64,000 nucleotides of DNA from Mycolicibacterium pulveris (GCF_010725725.1 NZ_AP022599.1:2914001-2978000); one strand, 5' to 3'. Shown: positions 28,880 to 37,586, numbered from the stretch's first letter. Translations and numbers: made by a program. The notes: generated from the sequence alone by a model not told the origin.

Positions 28880-29783
28880 GGCAATCTTCTCCCCGGCTCG
28901 CGTGAACGGCACCTCGCAGGTGTGCGAACGCGTTGTGCCGGTGGGCCTCCAGCGCCCAGATCACGGCGATCACCGGTAGCGGTGCCAGCGCGGCCCACCA
29001 GTTCGCGCTGGCCGGAACCAGGTCGGCGATCACCTCTGCGCGCGGAGCGCCGTCCACCGTGGCGGGTAGCCAGTCGTTGAGCAGCGTCTTCAGCAGCCGG
29101 GTGGTCTCGAACGGGCCGATGGTGGTCGCGATGATCCAACTGGACCACGCGATCGCCAGCGACCACGGCCAGGCCAGCAGCAGCGACTGCTTGTCCACCA
29201 CATCGGCTGCGCAGCGCGTCGTCTCGGTCAGAAAGGCAAAACCCAACGCGGCCAACAGCATCCCGAGCTGCGCGGCGAGCAGGTCATCGAGCACCGAATG
29301 CGCAGAATCCGTGTCACGACGCGCGGGCAGCCCGATCGCCAACGCGACCACACCCGCCAGCAGCGCAAGCGTCGCCAGCCTGGCGGTGACGTCGCTGACG
29401 CGCTCGAACGACGTGACGACGGTGCGCACCACCAGCCGCGACGTTTTCGCCGGGCTGGCCCGGTAGAACACCACCAGCACCAGGCCCGACACGGCGGTGG
29501 CGATCACCCAGGCGACCACCGCCGTGGCCACCGCCGTCAGCGCCACCGATCCCAGCAGCGGAACGAGCGCGTCGTCGGCCTCCACCCCGCTGCGGACGAC
29601 CACCAGCGGTACGGCACCGAACGCGAGCACCCCCACCAGCCGCAGCAGCAGCGGAAAGGTGAACCGCGTCAGGTCGGCCGGGTTGAGGTCCAGCTCGCCA
29701 CGGCGGACCGTGTCGATCTCGAGGCGCAGCGCCGATCGCACATGCGACAGCCAGCGCCAGCGCCCCGTCCCCGAACCGCTCAA
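28863..29783 (-). CDS. Multi-spanning membrane protein of unknown function
   Basis: 306 residues with about five to six hydrophobic segments (for example LLLRLVGVLAFGAVPLVVV, VAWVIATAVSGLVLVVFY, LALLAGVVALAIGL, WWAALAPLPVIAVIWAL). A possible TTG start overlaps the stop of the upstream dehydrogenase (TTGA), so coupling to that gene is likely; a later in-frame start is possible. I do not recognise a domain. It is opposite in strand to Rv3555c, so it is probably not that gene. Confidence 0.7.
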   Translation of the reverse strand: MSGSGTGRWRWLSHVRSALRLEIDTVRRGELDLNPADLTRFTFPLLLRLVGVLAFGAVPLVVVRSGVEADDALVPLLGSVALTAVATAVVAWVIATAVSGLVLVVFYRASPAKTSRLVVRTVVTSFERVSDVTARLATLALLAGVVALAIGLPARRDTDSAHSVLDDLLAAQLGMLLAALGFAFLTETTRCAADVVDKQSLLLAWPWSLAIAWSSWIIATTIGPFETTRLLKTLLNDWLPATVDGAPRAEVIADLVPASANWWAALAPLPVIAVIWALEAHRHNAFAHLRGAVHASRGEDCLRGAR

Positions 29784-30895
29784 GGATGATCGTGGATGAC
29801 GACGCCCCGGATGTTGCGGCCGTCGAGCATGTCAGCGTACGCCTGGTTGACGTCGTCGAGTTTGTACTCGGCGGTCACGGTCTCGTCGAGCAGCAACTGG
29901 CCGTCGCGGTAGAGGTTGAGCAGCCGCGGAATGTCGGCGCGGGGGTTGGCCTCGCCGTAGAGGCTGCCCAGCAGCCGCTTCTGGAACAGCGTGAACATCA
30001 TCATCGGCAGCGTCGGTGTCACATCGGTCATCGCCGCGATCGCGGTCATCACCACCGCGCCGCCCTTGCGGACGAGGTTGAGCGCCTCCTCGATCATCGG
30101 GCCTTCCAGCAGGCCCACGGTCAGCAGCACCGAGTCGGCCATCACCCCGCGGGTGAGGTCGCCGACGAGCTCCATCGCTTCGGCTGCCGACGTCACGAAA
30201 TGGGTGGCGCCGAACTGGATTGCCTTGTCCCGCTTGGTTTCCACGGGCTCGACGACGACGATCTTCTCCGCGCCGGCAAGCCGCGCGCCCTGGATCGCGC
30301 CGCTGCCGATGCCGCCGCATCCGATGACCACGACGGTGTCGCCGGGCCGCACCTCGGCGGTGTTGACCGCCGACCCCCAGCCGGTGGTGACCCCGCAGCC
30401 CAGCAGGCAGGCCCGCGACAACGGAATGTCGTCGTCGATCTTGACCACCGAGGCCTCCGGCACCGTTCCGTACTGGGAGAAGGTGCCGACCAGCGCCATC
30501 GCACCGATGTCCTTGCCGTCGAGATGACGACGGTACGTGCCGTCCAACTGGGTGCCGGTCATGATCATCGCGCCGAGGTCGCAGAGGTTCTGCTGGCCCG
30601 TCGAACACCACCGGCAGCGACCGCAGGCCGGCAGGAACGACGCCACCACGTGGTCGCCCGGCGCCAAGCCCGGCACGTTCGGCCCGACCTCCTGCACGAC
30701 GCCGGCGCCCTCGTGGCCGCCGATGAGCGGAAGCGGCGCGGGCAGATCGCCCCGATGCACGTGCTCGTCGGAATGGCACAGCCCCGTGGCTTCCCACGAC
30801 ACCAGTACCTCGCCCGCCTGTGGCGGATCCAGGTCGATCTCCTCGACGCTCCAGTCGGCGCCGAACTCCCACAAAACCGCTGCCTTGGTCTTCAT
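29780..30895 (-). CDS. Zinc alcohol dehydrogenase, NDMA-dependent type
   Basis: 371 residues of the medium-chain dehydrogenase family. Catalytic zinc: Cys in TGLCHSDEHV, His-Glu in GGHEGAGVV, Cys in LLGCGVTTGWG. Structural zinc: four Cys in CGRCRWCSTGQQNLC. Nucleotide site VIGCGGIGSGAIQGARLAG. The set fits the actinobacterial subgroup in which the cofactor is held tightly and N,N-dimethyl-4-nitrosoaniline is used in assays. The substrate is an alcohol or aldehyde, not known here. It forms a pair with the membrane protein downstream. Confidence 0.85.
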   Translation of the reverse strand: MKTKAAVLWEFGADWSVEEIDLDPPQAGEVLVSWEATGLCHSDEHVHRGDLPAPLPLIGGHEGAGVVQEVGPNVPGLAPGDHVVASFLPACGRCRWCSTGQQNLCDLGAMIMTGTQLDGTYRRHLDGKDIGAMALVGTFSQYGTVPEASVVKIDDDIPLSRACLLGCGVTTGWGSAVNTAEVRPGDTVVVIGCGGIGSGAIQGARLAGAEKIVVVEPVETKRDKAIQFGATHFVTSAAEAMELVGDLTRGVMADSVLLTVGLLEGPMIEEALNLVRKGGAVVMTAIAAMTDVTPTLPMMMFTLFQKRLLGSLYGEANPRADIPRLLNLYRDGQLLLDETVTAEYKLDDVNQAYADMLDGRNIRGVVIHDHP

Positions 30896-30940
30896 GCGCC
30901 GAGTCTAGGAACGGGTGGCGGCAGAAACCGGGGAATCGCG

Positions 30941-31690
30941 CTACTGCGCGAGCGCCAGCCCGCCCAGGGCGACGATCCAGCTGGCGAAGCTGCCCACGAG
31001 AAAGTACTCGACGACATCCCCGATGCCGATGTCGATGCTCATGTGCCCGTTCTCCCGGGCCTTCTGGGCGCTGATCTCAGGGAACCGGATGATGCTCTTG
31101 GCGGCGATGACGGCCGTGACCGCCATGATCTGACCGGCCAGCCCGAGCCCGAGGATCAGCAGCCGCTCCATCGGGCCGAGCAGTCGGCCACCCTTCAACC
31201 GGTCCGACGGTTGCGGCTCGCCGACCGGTTTCACCGCGCCGACCGCGCCGAGGACCAGACGCACCAGCTGGTTTCCGGTGACCACCTGCAGCAGCACCAC
31301 GCCGATGATCATCAGCAGCCGGTCGGCGTCCACACCATCGATGCCGTCCAGGCCGACCCACGTGAACCAGCGCTGCGCCAACCCGCCCACGTCGGAACCC
31401 AAGCCCGACAACACCAGCAGCAGCGCGACGGCCACCCCGAACACCACGAGCGGGGTCAGCTCATGCTCGCCGGTCCGCTCGGCGCGGGCACCCAGCACCA
31501 CCCAGGCCACGCTGGCCGCCGCCGCGATGGCCAACAGCATGAGGTCGCCGAAACGGGACAGTGCGGCCAGCGCCGCGCAGCCGACGATGACCGTCGGCGC
31601 GGTCACCACCGACAACCAGAGCCGCTGAGTCAGTCGCCGGGTGATGTCGGCGACGCCCATTGCGATGAACATGATCGCCAGCGCGCTCAC
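30941..31690 (-). CDS. Membrane protein paired with SatD
   Basis: 249 residues with about six membrane segments (MSALAIMFIAMGVADI, LWLSVVTAPTVIVGCAALAAL, LLAIAAAASVAWVVLGA, VVFGVAVALLLVLSGL, DRLLMIIGVVLLQVVTGNQL, EYFLVGSFASWIVALGGL). It overlaps satD by 4 bp, and satD genes are commonly followed by such a membrane protein. No catalytic motif is recognised. It is probably the membrane arm of whatever satD senses or controls. Confidence 0.78.
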   Translation of the reverse strand: MSALAIMFIAMGVADITRRLTQRLWLSVVTAPTVIVGCAALAALSRFGDLMLLAIAAAASVAWVVLGARAERTGEHELTPLVVFGVAVALLLVLSGLGSDVGGLAQRWFTWVGLDGIDGVDADRLLMIIGVVLLQVVTGNQLVRLVLGAVGAVKPVGEPQPSDRLKGGRLLGPMERLLILGLGLAGQIMAVTAVIAAKSIIRFPEISAQKARENGHMSIDIGIGDVVEYFLVGSFASWIVALGGLALAQ

Positions 31691-32337
31691 GGGATGTTCC
31701 TCAGGTATCGGGAAGCCACCACGATCAAGTCGAGCCCGTCGCGGCCGGCGCGCTGCGACACCGCCGAGGCGCTGATGCCCTCGGCTGCCGCGATGTCCTT
31801 CTTGGTGTGGTCGCTCAACAGTCCTTTGACAATCCGTAGTGATCGGTCATCGAGTGATCCAAGCAGGTGGTCCCGACAGATCAGGGCGGCGTTGACCGCG
31901 TCGGTGTCGCTGCGGGCCTCCCCGGCGCGGAACGAGGTGCGCACCAGCGCCAAACCCGGTTGCCGCTGGGCGGCGGCGGTCCAGGTGATGGCCTCACGGG
32001 CGGTCCACCATCCCGGTCCGTCCTGGATGCCCGTGGTGGCGTCGAGCACCGTGACGGCGCCCCAGCCGATGCCGAACCGCACGTCGATGTCGGGTGCGAC
32101 GGCCATCCGGATGGCCAGCGCCGCTTCGATCGCCGCGCCGACGGTCCGGTAGCTGCCCTGGAACTCGTCGCCGACGGTGAAGGCGGGCGCATCGATCGCA
32201 TCGGTCACCGCGCCGGCCAACGCGCTGTCGAGGGCGCGGTGCGCGGCCGCGCGGTCGGCCACGCCGCGGGAGCCGACGACGTCGCCGATCAGGGTCGCGC
32301 GAACGCCTGTTGAAGCGCCAGGCTTCAGCCTCGTCAT
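31687..32337 (-). CDS. SatD-family protein with cyclase-like N domain and C-terminal HTH
   Basis: 216 residues. The first about 120 residues show a pattern like class III nucleotide cyclases: LIGDVVGS (Asp19), TVGDEFQGSY (Asp57), VRFGIGWGAV (86-95) and WWTAREAITW (110-119). The last about 50 residues form a helix-turn-helix (LLSDHTKKDIAAAEGISASA, VSQR). Family is SatD, first noted in bacteria beside Sat proteins; biochemical function is unknown. The ATG at 32337 directly abuts a tandem palindrome, with TATAGT ending 6 bp before it, so a leaderless transcript under self-control is likely. The next gene overlaps by 4 bp. Confidence 0.82.
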   Translation of the reverse strand: MTRLKPGASTGVRATLIGDVVGSRGVADRAAAHRALDSALAGAVTDAIDAPAFTVGDEFQGSYRTVGAAIEAALAIRMAVAPDIDVRFGIGWGAVTVLDATTGIQDGPGWWTAREAITWTAAAQRQPGLALVRTSFRAGEARSDTDAVNAALICRDHLLGSLDDRSLRIVKGLLSDHTKKDIAAAEGISASAVSQRAGRDGLDLIVVASRYLRNIP

Positions 32338-32384
32338 ATGAAGACTATAGCTTCATTTTTGAGGTATGAAGGTATTTACTTCAT
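32338..32384. promoter_or_regulatory. Tandem palindromic operator of satD
   Basis: Two copies of ATGAAG-N7-CTTCAT, at 32338-32356 and 32366-32384, 28 bp apart centre to centre. Read leftward, a -10-like TATAGT lies in the first copy 6 bp before the satD ATG. The satD protein has a helix-turn-helix, making it the natural binder. ipdC ends 8 bp beyond the second copy. Confidence 0.7.
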
Positions 32385-32391
32385 CCAGCTG

Positions 32392-33465
32392 CTATTCGAC
32401 GAAGGCCGCCGCGGCCCGAAGGTGCTTGACCGCGTCGTCGACGATCGTCTCGATCAGCTCGGCGCACGAGGGTAGATCGTCGAGGATGCCTGCGACCTGG
32501 CCCGAGGCCAACACGCCCGCATCGGTGTTGCCTTCGACCAGGCCGGCCTTCAGCAGCATCGGCGTGTTGGCGGCCATCACGACCTGCGACCACGTCAACT
32601 CCTTGCCGCGGCGCATCTCCAGCCCGTCTTTGATCATCGACCGCCACGTCATGCCGGACATCTTCTTGAACTTCTGGGCGTTGAGCACCGCCGCGGAGAA
32701 GCCCCGAAGCCGGGAGCCGCTTTCGAGCTTTTCGACCAGCCCGGTGCGCAGCACGCGGTGCGGCATGCCGTCGACGCGGGTCGAGACGACGGTGCCGTCC
32801 AGCCCGGCCTCCAGATAGCGCCGCTTGACTGCATCGGGCACCGTCGAGTCCGACGTCAGCAGGAACCGGGTGCCCATTGCCACGCCCGCCGCACCGTAGG
32901 ACAGCGCCGCCGCGAGGCCGCGACCGTCGAAGAACCCGCCGGCCGCGACGACCGGAATATCGACCGCGTCGAGCACGGACGGCAGCAGCAGCGTCGTCGC
33001 GATCGGGCCGGTATGACCGCCGCCTTCGCCGCCCTGCACGATCACCGCGTCGGCGCCCCAGCCGGCGACCTTCTTGGCGTGCTTGGCCAGGCCGACCGAC
33101 GGAATCACCACCACGCCGGCCTCTTTGAGCTTGGCGATCAGGTCCGGTTTCGGTGCCAGCGCGAACGACGCGACCTTGACGCCCTCGCGGATCAGCAGGT
33201 CGATGCGCTCGTTGGCGTCGCCCGCGTCGGCGCGGATGTTGATGCCGAACGGCTTGTCGGTGGCGCTCTTGACCTTGGTGACGGCGGTCTGCAGCTCCTC
33301 CAGCGTCATGGTCGCCGATGCCAGAATGCCGAGGCCGCCCGCATTGGAGGTCGCCGACACCAGCCGCGCACCGGCGACCCAGCCCATGCCGGTCTGAACC
33401 ACCGGGTGCTCGATGCCGATGAGCTCGGTCAGCGGCGTACGCAGCCTGCTCGATGGTGTGCTCAC
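32392..33465 (-). CDS. ipdC: Flavin-dependent enzyme IpdC (nitronate monooxygenase-like fold)
   Basis: 357 residues (Rv3553 about 355). A TIM-barrel flavoprotein of the 2-nitropropane dioxygenase/enoyl reductase fold, needed for ring C opening chemistry in the HIP pathway. Features: PVVQTGMGWVAGARLVSATS, GINIRAD, IVQGGEGGGHTG (flavin phosphate and active-site His region), VAAGGFFDGRGLAAAL and GVAMGTRFLLTSDS. The GTG start at 33465 is preceded by AAGGAG at a 5-base distance and overlaps the ipdB stop. Confidence 0.92.
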   Translation of the reverse strand: MSTPSSRLRTPLTELIGIEHPVVQTGMGWVAGARLVSATSNAGGLGILASATMTLEELQTAVTKVKSATDKPFGINIRADAGDANERIDLLIREGVKVASFALAPKPDLIAKLKEAGVVVIPSVGLAKHAKKVAGWGADAVIVQGGEGGGHTGPIATTLLLPSVLDAVDIPVVAAGGFFDGRGLAAALSYGAAGVAMGTRFLLTSDSTVPDAVKRRYLEAGLDGTVVSTRVDGMPHRVLRTGLVEKLESGSRLRGFSAAVLNAQKFKKMSGMTWRSMIKDGLEMRRGKELTWSQVVMAANTPMLLKAGLVEGNTDAGVLASGQVAGILDDLPSCAELIETIVDDAVKHLRAAAAFVE

Positions 33466-34205
33466 CTTATCTCCTTGTCCCGCAGGCCTTTCGGATCGAT
33501 CACCGTGCGGAGAAGCTCGAGTTCGCGTTCGGTCGGCAGCCGGGTGTGCTCGGCTTTGTCCAGGTCGTGCACCTCGAAAGAGGTGTTCTCGGCCACCTCG
33601 TCGGGAGCGATACCGGGATGCAGCGACACCGCCCGCATCTGATGGTCGGGTCCGTTGAAGTCGAACACGCCGAGGTTGGTCACCACGCGGTACACGTCGA
33701 CGAACCGGAATGCCGGGTTGTCCGGATCCACCTTGTCCCAACCGATGCCCGACACCACGTCGACCGATTCGCAGAACACCCGCTTGGAGTGGTTGCCCAC
33801 CCAGTAGCTGGTGGCGTGGTTGATGGTGTTGCCGGGGGCGCCACGCACGCCGAACATCTGCCGGGTCGGCTGCTGCAGCGGCCCGAACGCCGACAGGTTC
33901 TGGTTACCGTAGCGGTCGATCTGATTGGCGCCCATGACCACATGTCGACGACCCCAGGCCAGGGTCTCGAAGACGCGGGCGAACGGCATCCAGCCTTCGA
34001 TGGCGCCGACGCCGCCGATTGCCGGGGTGTCGGCCAGCAGGCGGGCCTCGCCGTCGGTGAGCAGAATATCGGGGGAGAACGTCAGCCTCGCCAGTCGCGC
34101 GCCGATCGACACCATCGTGGTCATCGGGCTCACCATGATCTCGCCGGCGTCGCGGAACAGTTCCGCGCACGCCACCGCACACACTTCGGGACGGCTCACC
34201 GACAT
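33462..34205 (-). CDS. ipdB: COCHEA-CoA hydrolase beta subunit IpdB
   Basis: 247 residues (Rv3552 about 250). The beta subunit of a CoA-transferase-like heterodimer that hydrolyses the last carbocyclic ring thioester, COCHEA-CoA. It resembles a class I CoA-transferase beta chain (TFSPDILLTDGEARLLAD, VVMGANQIDRYGNQNLSAFG, GAPGNTINHATSYWV) but the IpdAB pair is a ring hydrolase rather than a transferase. Start MSVSRPEVCAVA overlaps the ipdA stop (TGATG); the open frame upstream lies inside ipdA. Confidence 0.93.
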   Translation of the reverse strand: MSVSRPEVCAVACAELFRDAGEIMVSPMTTMVSIGARLARLTFSPDILLTDGEARLLADTPAIGGVGAIEGWMPFARVFETLAWGRRHVVMGANQIDRYGNQNLSAFGPLQQPTRQMFGVRGAPGNTINHATSYWVGNHSKRVFCESVDVVSGIGWDKVDPDNPAFRFVDVYRVVTNLGVFDFNGPDHQMRAVSLHPGIAPDEVAENTSFEVHDLDKAEHTRLPTERELELLRTVIDPKGLRDKEIR

Positions 34206-35080
34206 CACTGCTGCTCTCCAAACTTGCGAACGGCCGCTTGATAATCCGCCTCTGTGCCGGCCAGGTACGTCTGCCTGAACCGTTGCCACGACTCGTCGTC
34301 CGCGGCGGCCTCGGCGTAGTGACGCTGAAACTTCTCGTCGCGGCGGTAATCGGGTTCGGCGGTGGTGAAGTGTGCCCCGTTGGGGGCTTCGACGACGGTG
34401 TCTACCATCATCCGGTTGACCAGCAGCGCCTGGGGTGGCACGGCTTTGACCAGTTCCTCGGTGGACACCACCCGTTCGACCGAGAGGAACCGCTTTTCGG
34501 CGGCCATCAGGTACAGGTCGTCGAAATACGGGTCGATGCCGGTGTAGGCGGCATTGCCTTGTGCATCACCGAGATTCATGTGCACGAACGCGGCGTCCAG
34601 CGTAAGCGCCGGCATCGCGATGAGCTCTTCGTAGCCGTCACCGGTGGGGTAGGGCGATTTCACGGTCTTGAGCTCGTCACCCCAGAACGCGCGGACGTCA
34701 CTGCCCAGGCCCGCCCGGATCGGCAGGAACGGCAGGCGTTGCGCGGCCGCCTGCAGACCGCACCGCAGCATGCCCTCGTCCATCTCGCGCGCCTGGATCG
34801 CACCGGCCTTACGGGCCTTGGCGAACCATGGGTCGTAGAATGGCGGCGAATCCAGCGACACGAAGCCGTAGTAGGCGCGCCGCACCTTGCCCGCGGAGCA
34901 CAGCAGCCCCAGATCGGGGCCGCCGTAGGTCACCACGCTCAGGTCGGTGACGTCGGTGCGTAGCAGTGCCCGCACGAACGCCATCGGTTTGCGCCGGGAT
35001 CCCCAGCCGCCGATACCGATGGTCATGCCGCTTTCGATCGAGGACACCGCCTCGTCGAGAGTTGTTCTCTTGTCGGTCAT
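34205..35080 (-). CDS. ipdA: COCHEA-CoA hydrolase alpha subunit IpdA
   Basis: 291 residues (Rv3551 292). The alpha subunit of the IpdAB ring hydrolase. CoA-transferase-type start with GMTIGIGGWGSRRKPMAFV for CoA binding, GGPDLGLLCSAGKVRRAYYG, and REMDEGMLRCGLQAAA, which holds the acidic residues discussed for the active site of the ortholog. Overlaps echA20 by 4 bp. Gene order echA20-ipdA-ipdB-ipdC equals Rv3550-Rv3553; fdxB, which follows in M. tuberculosis, is missing. Confidence 0.94.
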   Translation of the reverse strand: MTDKRTTLDEAVSSIESGMTIGIGGWGSRRKPMAFVRALLRTDVTDLSVVTYGGPDLGLLCSAGKVRRAYYGFVSLDSPPFYDPWFAKARKAGAIQAREMDEGMLRCGLQAAAQRLPFLPIRAGLGSDVRAFWGDELKTVKSPYPTGDGYEELIAMPALTLDAAFVHMNLGDAQGNAAYTGIDPYFDDLYLMAAEKRFLSVERVVSTEELVKAVPPQALLVNRMMVDTVVEAPNGAHFTTAEPDYRRDEKFQRHYAEAAADDESWQRFRQTYLAGTEADYQAAVRKFGEQQ

Positions 35081-35832
35081 TGCGATCCTTTGTCGGTGCC
35101 GGCGAACGCGTCACGGTGTTCGTCGGACACACCGGAGAGGTTGAGCTCGAAGGTGAATCCCTGCTCCATGCGGTAACTGGAGTTGACGCGCTGCACGTCG
35201 ATGAAGTTCAGCGCCTCCTTGGCCGCGCGGATCACCCGGGTGTCCTTGGCCGCGATGTCGCGGGCCACCCGCAGCGCGGCCTCGTCGAGTTCGGCGCGGG
35301 GGACCACCTCGTGCACCGAGCCGAAATGCTGCAGGGTCGCGGCGTCGACGGTGGCGGCGGTGAAGAACAGGCGGCGCATCATGTGCTGGGGCACCAGCCG
35401 CGACAGGTGCGTGGCGGCGCCCAACGCGCCCCGCTCCACCTCGGGCAGCCCGAACGTCGCGTCGTCGGAGGCGACGATGACGTCGGCGTTGCCGACCAGT
35501 CCGATGCCGCCGCCGACGCAGAAGCCGTTGACCGCGGCCACGACGGGCACCGCACATTCGTAGACGGCCTTGAACGCCTCGAAACAGCCGCGGTTGGCGT
35601 CGATCAGCGCGGTGAACCCTTCGGTGCGCTGCATCTCCTTGATGTCCACACCGGCGTTGAACCCGCGGCCCTCGGCGCGCAGGATCACCACGTGGGTCGC
35701 CGGGTCCCTGCCGGCCTTCGTGATCGCGTCGGCGAGCTCGAACCAGCCTTGCGACGGGATCGCGTTGACCGGCGGATAGTCGACGGTGACCGAGACGATG
35801 CCGGGTTCGGTGGTCGTGGAGGTGATGGTCAT
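35077..35832 (-). CDS. echA20: HIEC-CoA ring hydrolase EchA20 (crotonase superfamily)
   Basis: 251 residues. A crotonase-fold enzyme that opens ring D of HIEC-CoA hydrolytically. Crotonase features: RAEGRGFNAGVDIKEM (oxyanion hole), NGFCVGGGIGLVGNADVIV (second oxyanion loop), TFGLPEVERGALGAATHLSR with acidic residues near the active site. AGGAAG lies 5 bases before the ATG. It is the first gene of the leftward ipd operon; the KstR2 operator is 24 bp upstream. Confidence 0.93.
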   Translation of the reverse strand: MTITSTTTEPGIVSVTVDYPPVNAIPSQGWFELADAITKAGRDPATHVVILRAEGRGFNAGVDIKEMQRTEGFTALIDANRGCFEAFKAVYECAVPVVAAVNGFCVGGGIGLVGNADVIVASDDATFGLPEVERGALGAATHLSRLVPQHMMRRLFFTAATVDAATLQHFGSVHEVVPRAELDEAALRVARDIAAKDTRVIRAAKEALNFIDVQRVNSSYRMEQGFTFELNLSGVSDEHRDAFAGTDKGSQ

Positions 35833-35855
35833 GGCACTTCCTGGTCAAGTAGGAA

Positions 35856-35869
35856 AGCAAGCACTTGCT
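35856..35869. promoter_or_regulatory. KstR2 operator between echA20 and the SDR pair
   Basis: AGCAAGCACTTGCT is a perfect match to AnCAAGnnCTTGnT and almost fully palindromic. It lies 24 bp from echA20 and 16 bp from the divergent SDR start. Confidence 0.9.
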
Positions 35870-35884
35870 TGGTACGCTAGCACA

Positions 35885-36661
35885 GTGACCGACCGCCCAG
35901 AGATGAACCTCGGACTCGACGACAGGGTTGTGCTGGTGACCGGCGGCGTCCGCGGCGTTGGCGCGGGGATCAGCGCGGTCTTCGCCGCCCAGGGCGCCAC
36001 GGTCGTCACCTGCGCGCGTAGGCCCGTCGAGGGTTCGCCCTACGAGTTCCACAGCTGCGATGTGCGCGACGACGACTCGGTGGCCACCATGATCAAGGCG
36101 ATCACCGACCGTCACGGCCGCCTCGATGTGGTGGTCAACAACGCGGGTGGGTCGCCTTACGTGCCCGCCGCCGAGGCGTCGGCGAAGTTCAGCCGTAAGA
36201 TCGTGGAGCTGAATCTGCTTGGGCCGTTATCGGTTTCGACACACGCGAACGCTGTCATGCAAGGCCAGGACCGGGGCGGCTCGATCGTCAATGTGGCAAG
36301 CGTCAGTGGCAGACGGCCGACACCTGGCACCGTCGCCTACGGCGCGGCCAAAGCGGGCGTCGAAAGCATCACCAGCACGCTGGCCGTGGAATGGGCGCCG
36401 AAGGTGCGGGTCAACTCCGTGGTCGTCGGCATGGTCGAAACCGAGCAATCCGAATTGTTCTACGGCGACGCGGATTCCATCGCGGCGATCTCCAAGAACG
36501 TGCCGCTGGGCAGGCTGGCCACCCCGGCCGACGTCGGGTGGGCCGCGGCGTTCCTGGCGTGCGACGCCGCGTCCTACATCAGCGGCGCCTCGCTGGAGGT
36601 ACACGGTGGTGGCGAGCCGCCGCACTATCTGGCCACCACGACAGCTGACATCAAAAGATAA
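35885..36661 (+). CDS. Short-chain dehydrogenase, Rv3549c-like
   Basis: 258 residues. Rossmann motif VTGGVRGVGAGISAVFAAQG, NNAGGSPYVP, catalytic Ser in VNVASVSGRR and Y-x3-K in VAYGAAKAGVESI. It is in the KstR2-controlled rightward pair at the place of Rv3549c, so a hydroxyacyl-CoA step of HIP catabolism is expected, but its substrate has not been shown to my knowledge. GTG at 35885 taken as start, with no clear ribosome site (possibly leaderless); ATG 35903 is an alternative. Confidence 0.87.
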   Translation: MTDRPEMNLGLDDRVVLVTGGVRGVGAGISAVFAAQGATVVTCARRPVEGSPYEFHSCDVRDDDSVATMIKAITDRHGRLDVVVNNAGGSPYVPAAEASAKFSRKIVELNLLGPLSVSTHANAVMQGQDRGGSIVNVASVSGRRPTPGTVAYGAAKAGVESITSTLAVEWAPKVRVNSVVVGMVETEQSELFYGDADSIAAISKNVPLGRLATPADVGWAAAFLACDAASYISGASLEVHGGGEPPHYLATTTADIKR

Positions 36662-36675
36662 AGGAGACAACGGAT

Positions 36676-37581
36676 ATGGGACTGCTCGACGGCCGTGTGG
36701 TCATCGTGACGGGCGCAGGTGGCGGTATCGGACGGGCCCACGCGCTGGCGTTCGCCGCGGAGGGGGCGCGGGTTGTGGTCAACGACATCGGCGTCGGCCT
36801 GGACGGCTCGCCCGCGGGCGGTGGTAGCGCCGCACAGGGCGTCGTCGACGAAATCACCGCTGCCGGAGGCGAAGCCGTTGCCAACGGCGCCAACGTGGCG
36901 GACTGGGGACAGGCCGAGGGGCTGATCCAAGCGGCGGTCGACACCTTCGGTGGTCTCGATGTGCTGGTCAACAACGCCGGAATCGTGCGGGACCGGATGC
37001 TGGCCAACACCAGCGAAGAGGAGTTCGACGCCGTCGTCGCCGTTCACCTCAAGGGTCACTTCGCGACCATGAGGCACGCGGCGGCGTACTGGCGGAACAA
37101 GTCCAAGGCGGGCGACACCGTCGACGCCCGCATCATCAACACCAGCTCCGGTGCCGGGCTGCAGGGCAGCGTGGGGCAGGCGAACTACAGCGCCGCCAAG
37201 GCGGGCATCGCGGCTTTGACGTTGGTGGCGTCCGCGGAGCTGGGTCGCTACGGCGTCACCGTCAACGCGATCGCCCCGTCGGCACGCACCCGGATGACCG
37301 AAAAGGTGTTCGCCGAGATGATGGCGACGCAGGACAAGGCATTCGACGCGATGGCGCCCGAAAACGTGTCCCCGCTGGTGGTTTGGCTCGGCAGCGCCGA
37401 GTCCAAGGACGTCACCGGCAAGATGTTCGAGGTCGAGGGCGGCATCGTCCGGGTGGCCGAGGGCTGGGCGCACGGACCGCAGGCCGACAAGGGCGCCCGG
37501 TGGGATCCCGCCGAGCTGGGGCCGGTTGTCAAGGACCTGCTGGCCAAGGCGCGCCCGCCGGTTCCGGTCTACGGCGCCTGA
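36676..37581 (+). CDS. Short-chain dehydrogenase, Rv3548c-like (MFE-type)
   Basis: 301 residues, longer than the neighbouring SDR. VTGAGGGIGRAHALAFAAEG, VVVNDIGVGLDGSPAGGGSA and NNAGIVRDRMLANTSEEEFD are typical of the (3R)-hydroxyacyl-CoA dehydrogenase branch related to peroxisomal multifunctional enzyme. Catalytic Ser/Tyr/Lys in INTSSGAG and ANYSAAKAGIAAL. AAAGGAGA lies about 8 bases before the ATG. Second gene of the KstR2 unit; the precise substrate is unknown. Confidence 0.88.
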   Translation: MGLLDGRVVIVTGAGGGIGRAHALAFAAEGARVVVNDIGVGLDGSPAGGGSAAQGVVDEITAAGGEAVANGANVADWGQAEGLIQAAVDTFGGLDVLVNNAGIVRDRMLANTSEEEFDAVVAVHLKGHFATMRHAAAYWRNKSKAGDTVDARIINTSSGAGLQGSVGQANYSAAKAGIAALTLVASAELGRYGVTVNAIAPSARTRMTEKVFAEMMATQDKAFDAMAPENVSPLVVWLGSAESKDVTGKMFEVEGGIVRVAEGWAHGPQADKGARWDPAELGPVVKDLLAKARPPVPVYGA

Positions 37582-37586
37582 TCAAC

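Noticed and set aside
29786..32152. Very long plus-strand open frame (about 788 codons)
   Set aside because: It runs antisense across the alcohol dehydrogenase, the membrane protein and satD, with His/Gln/Arg-rich translation typical of a GC-rich shadow frame.
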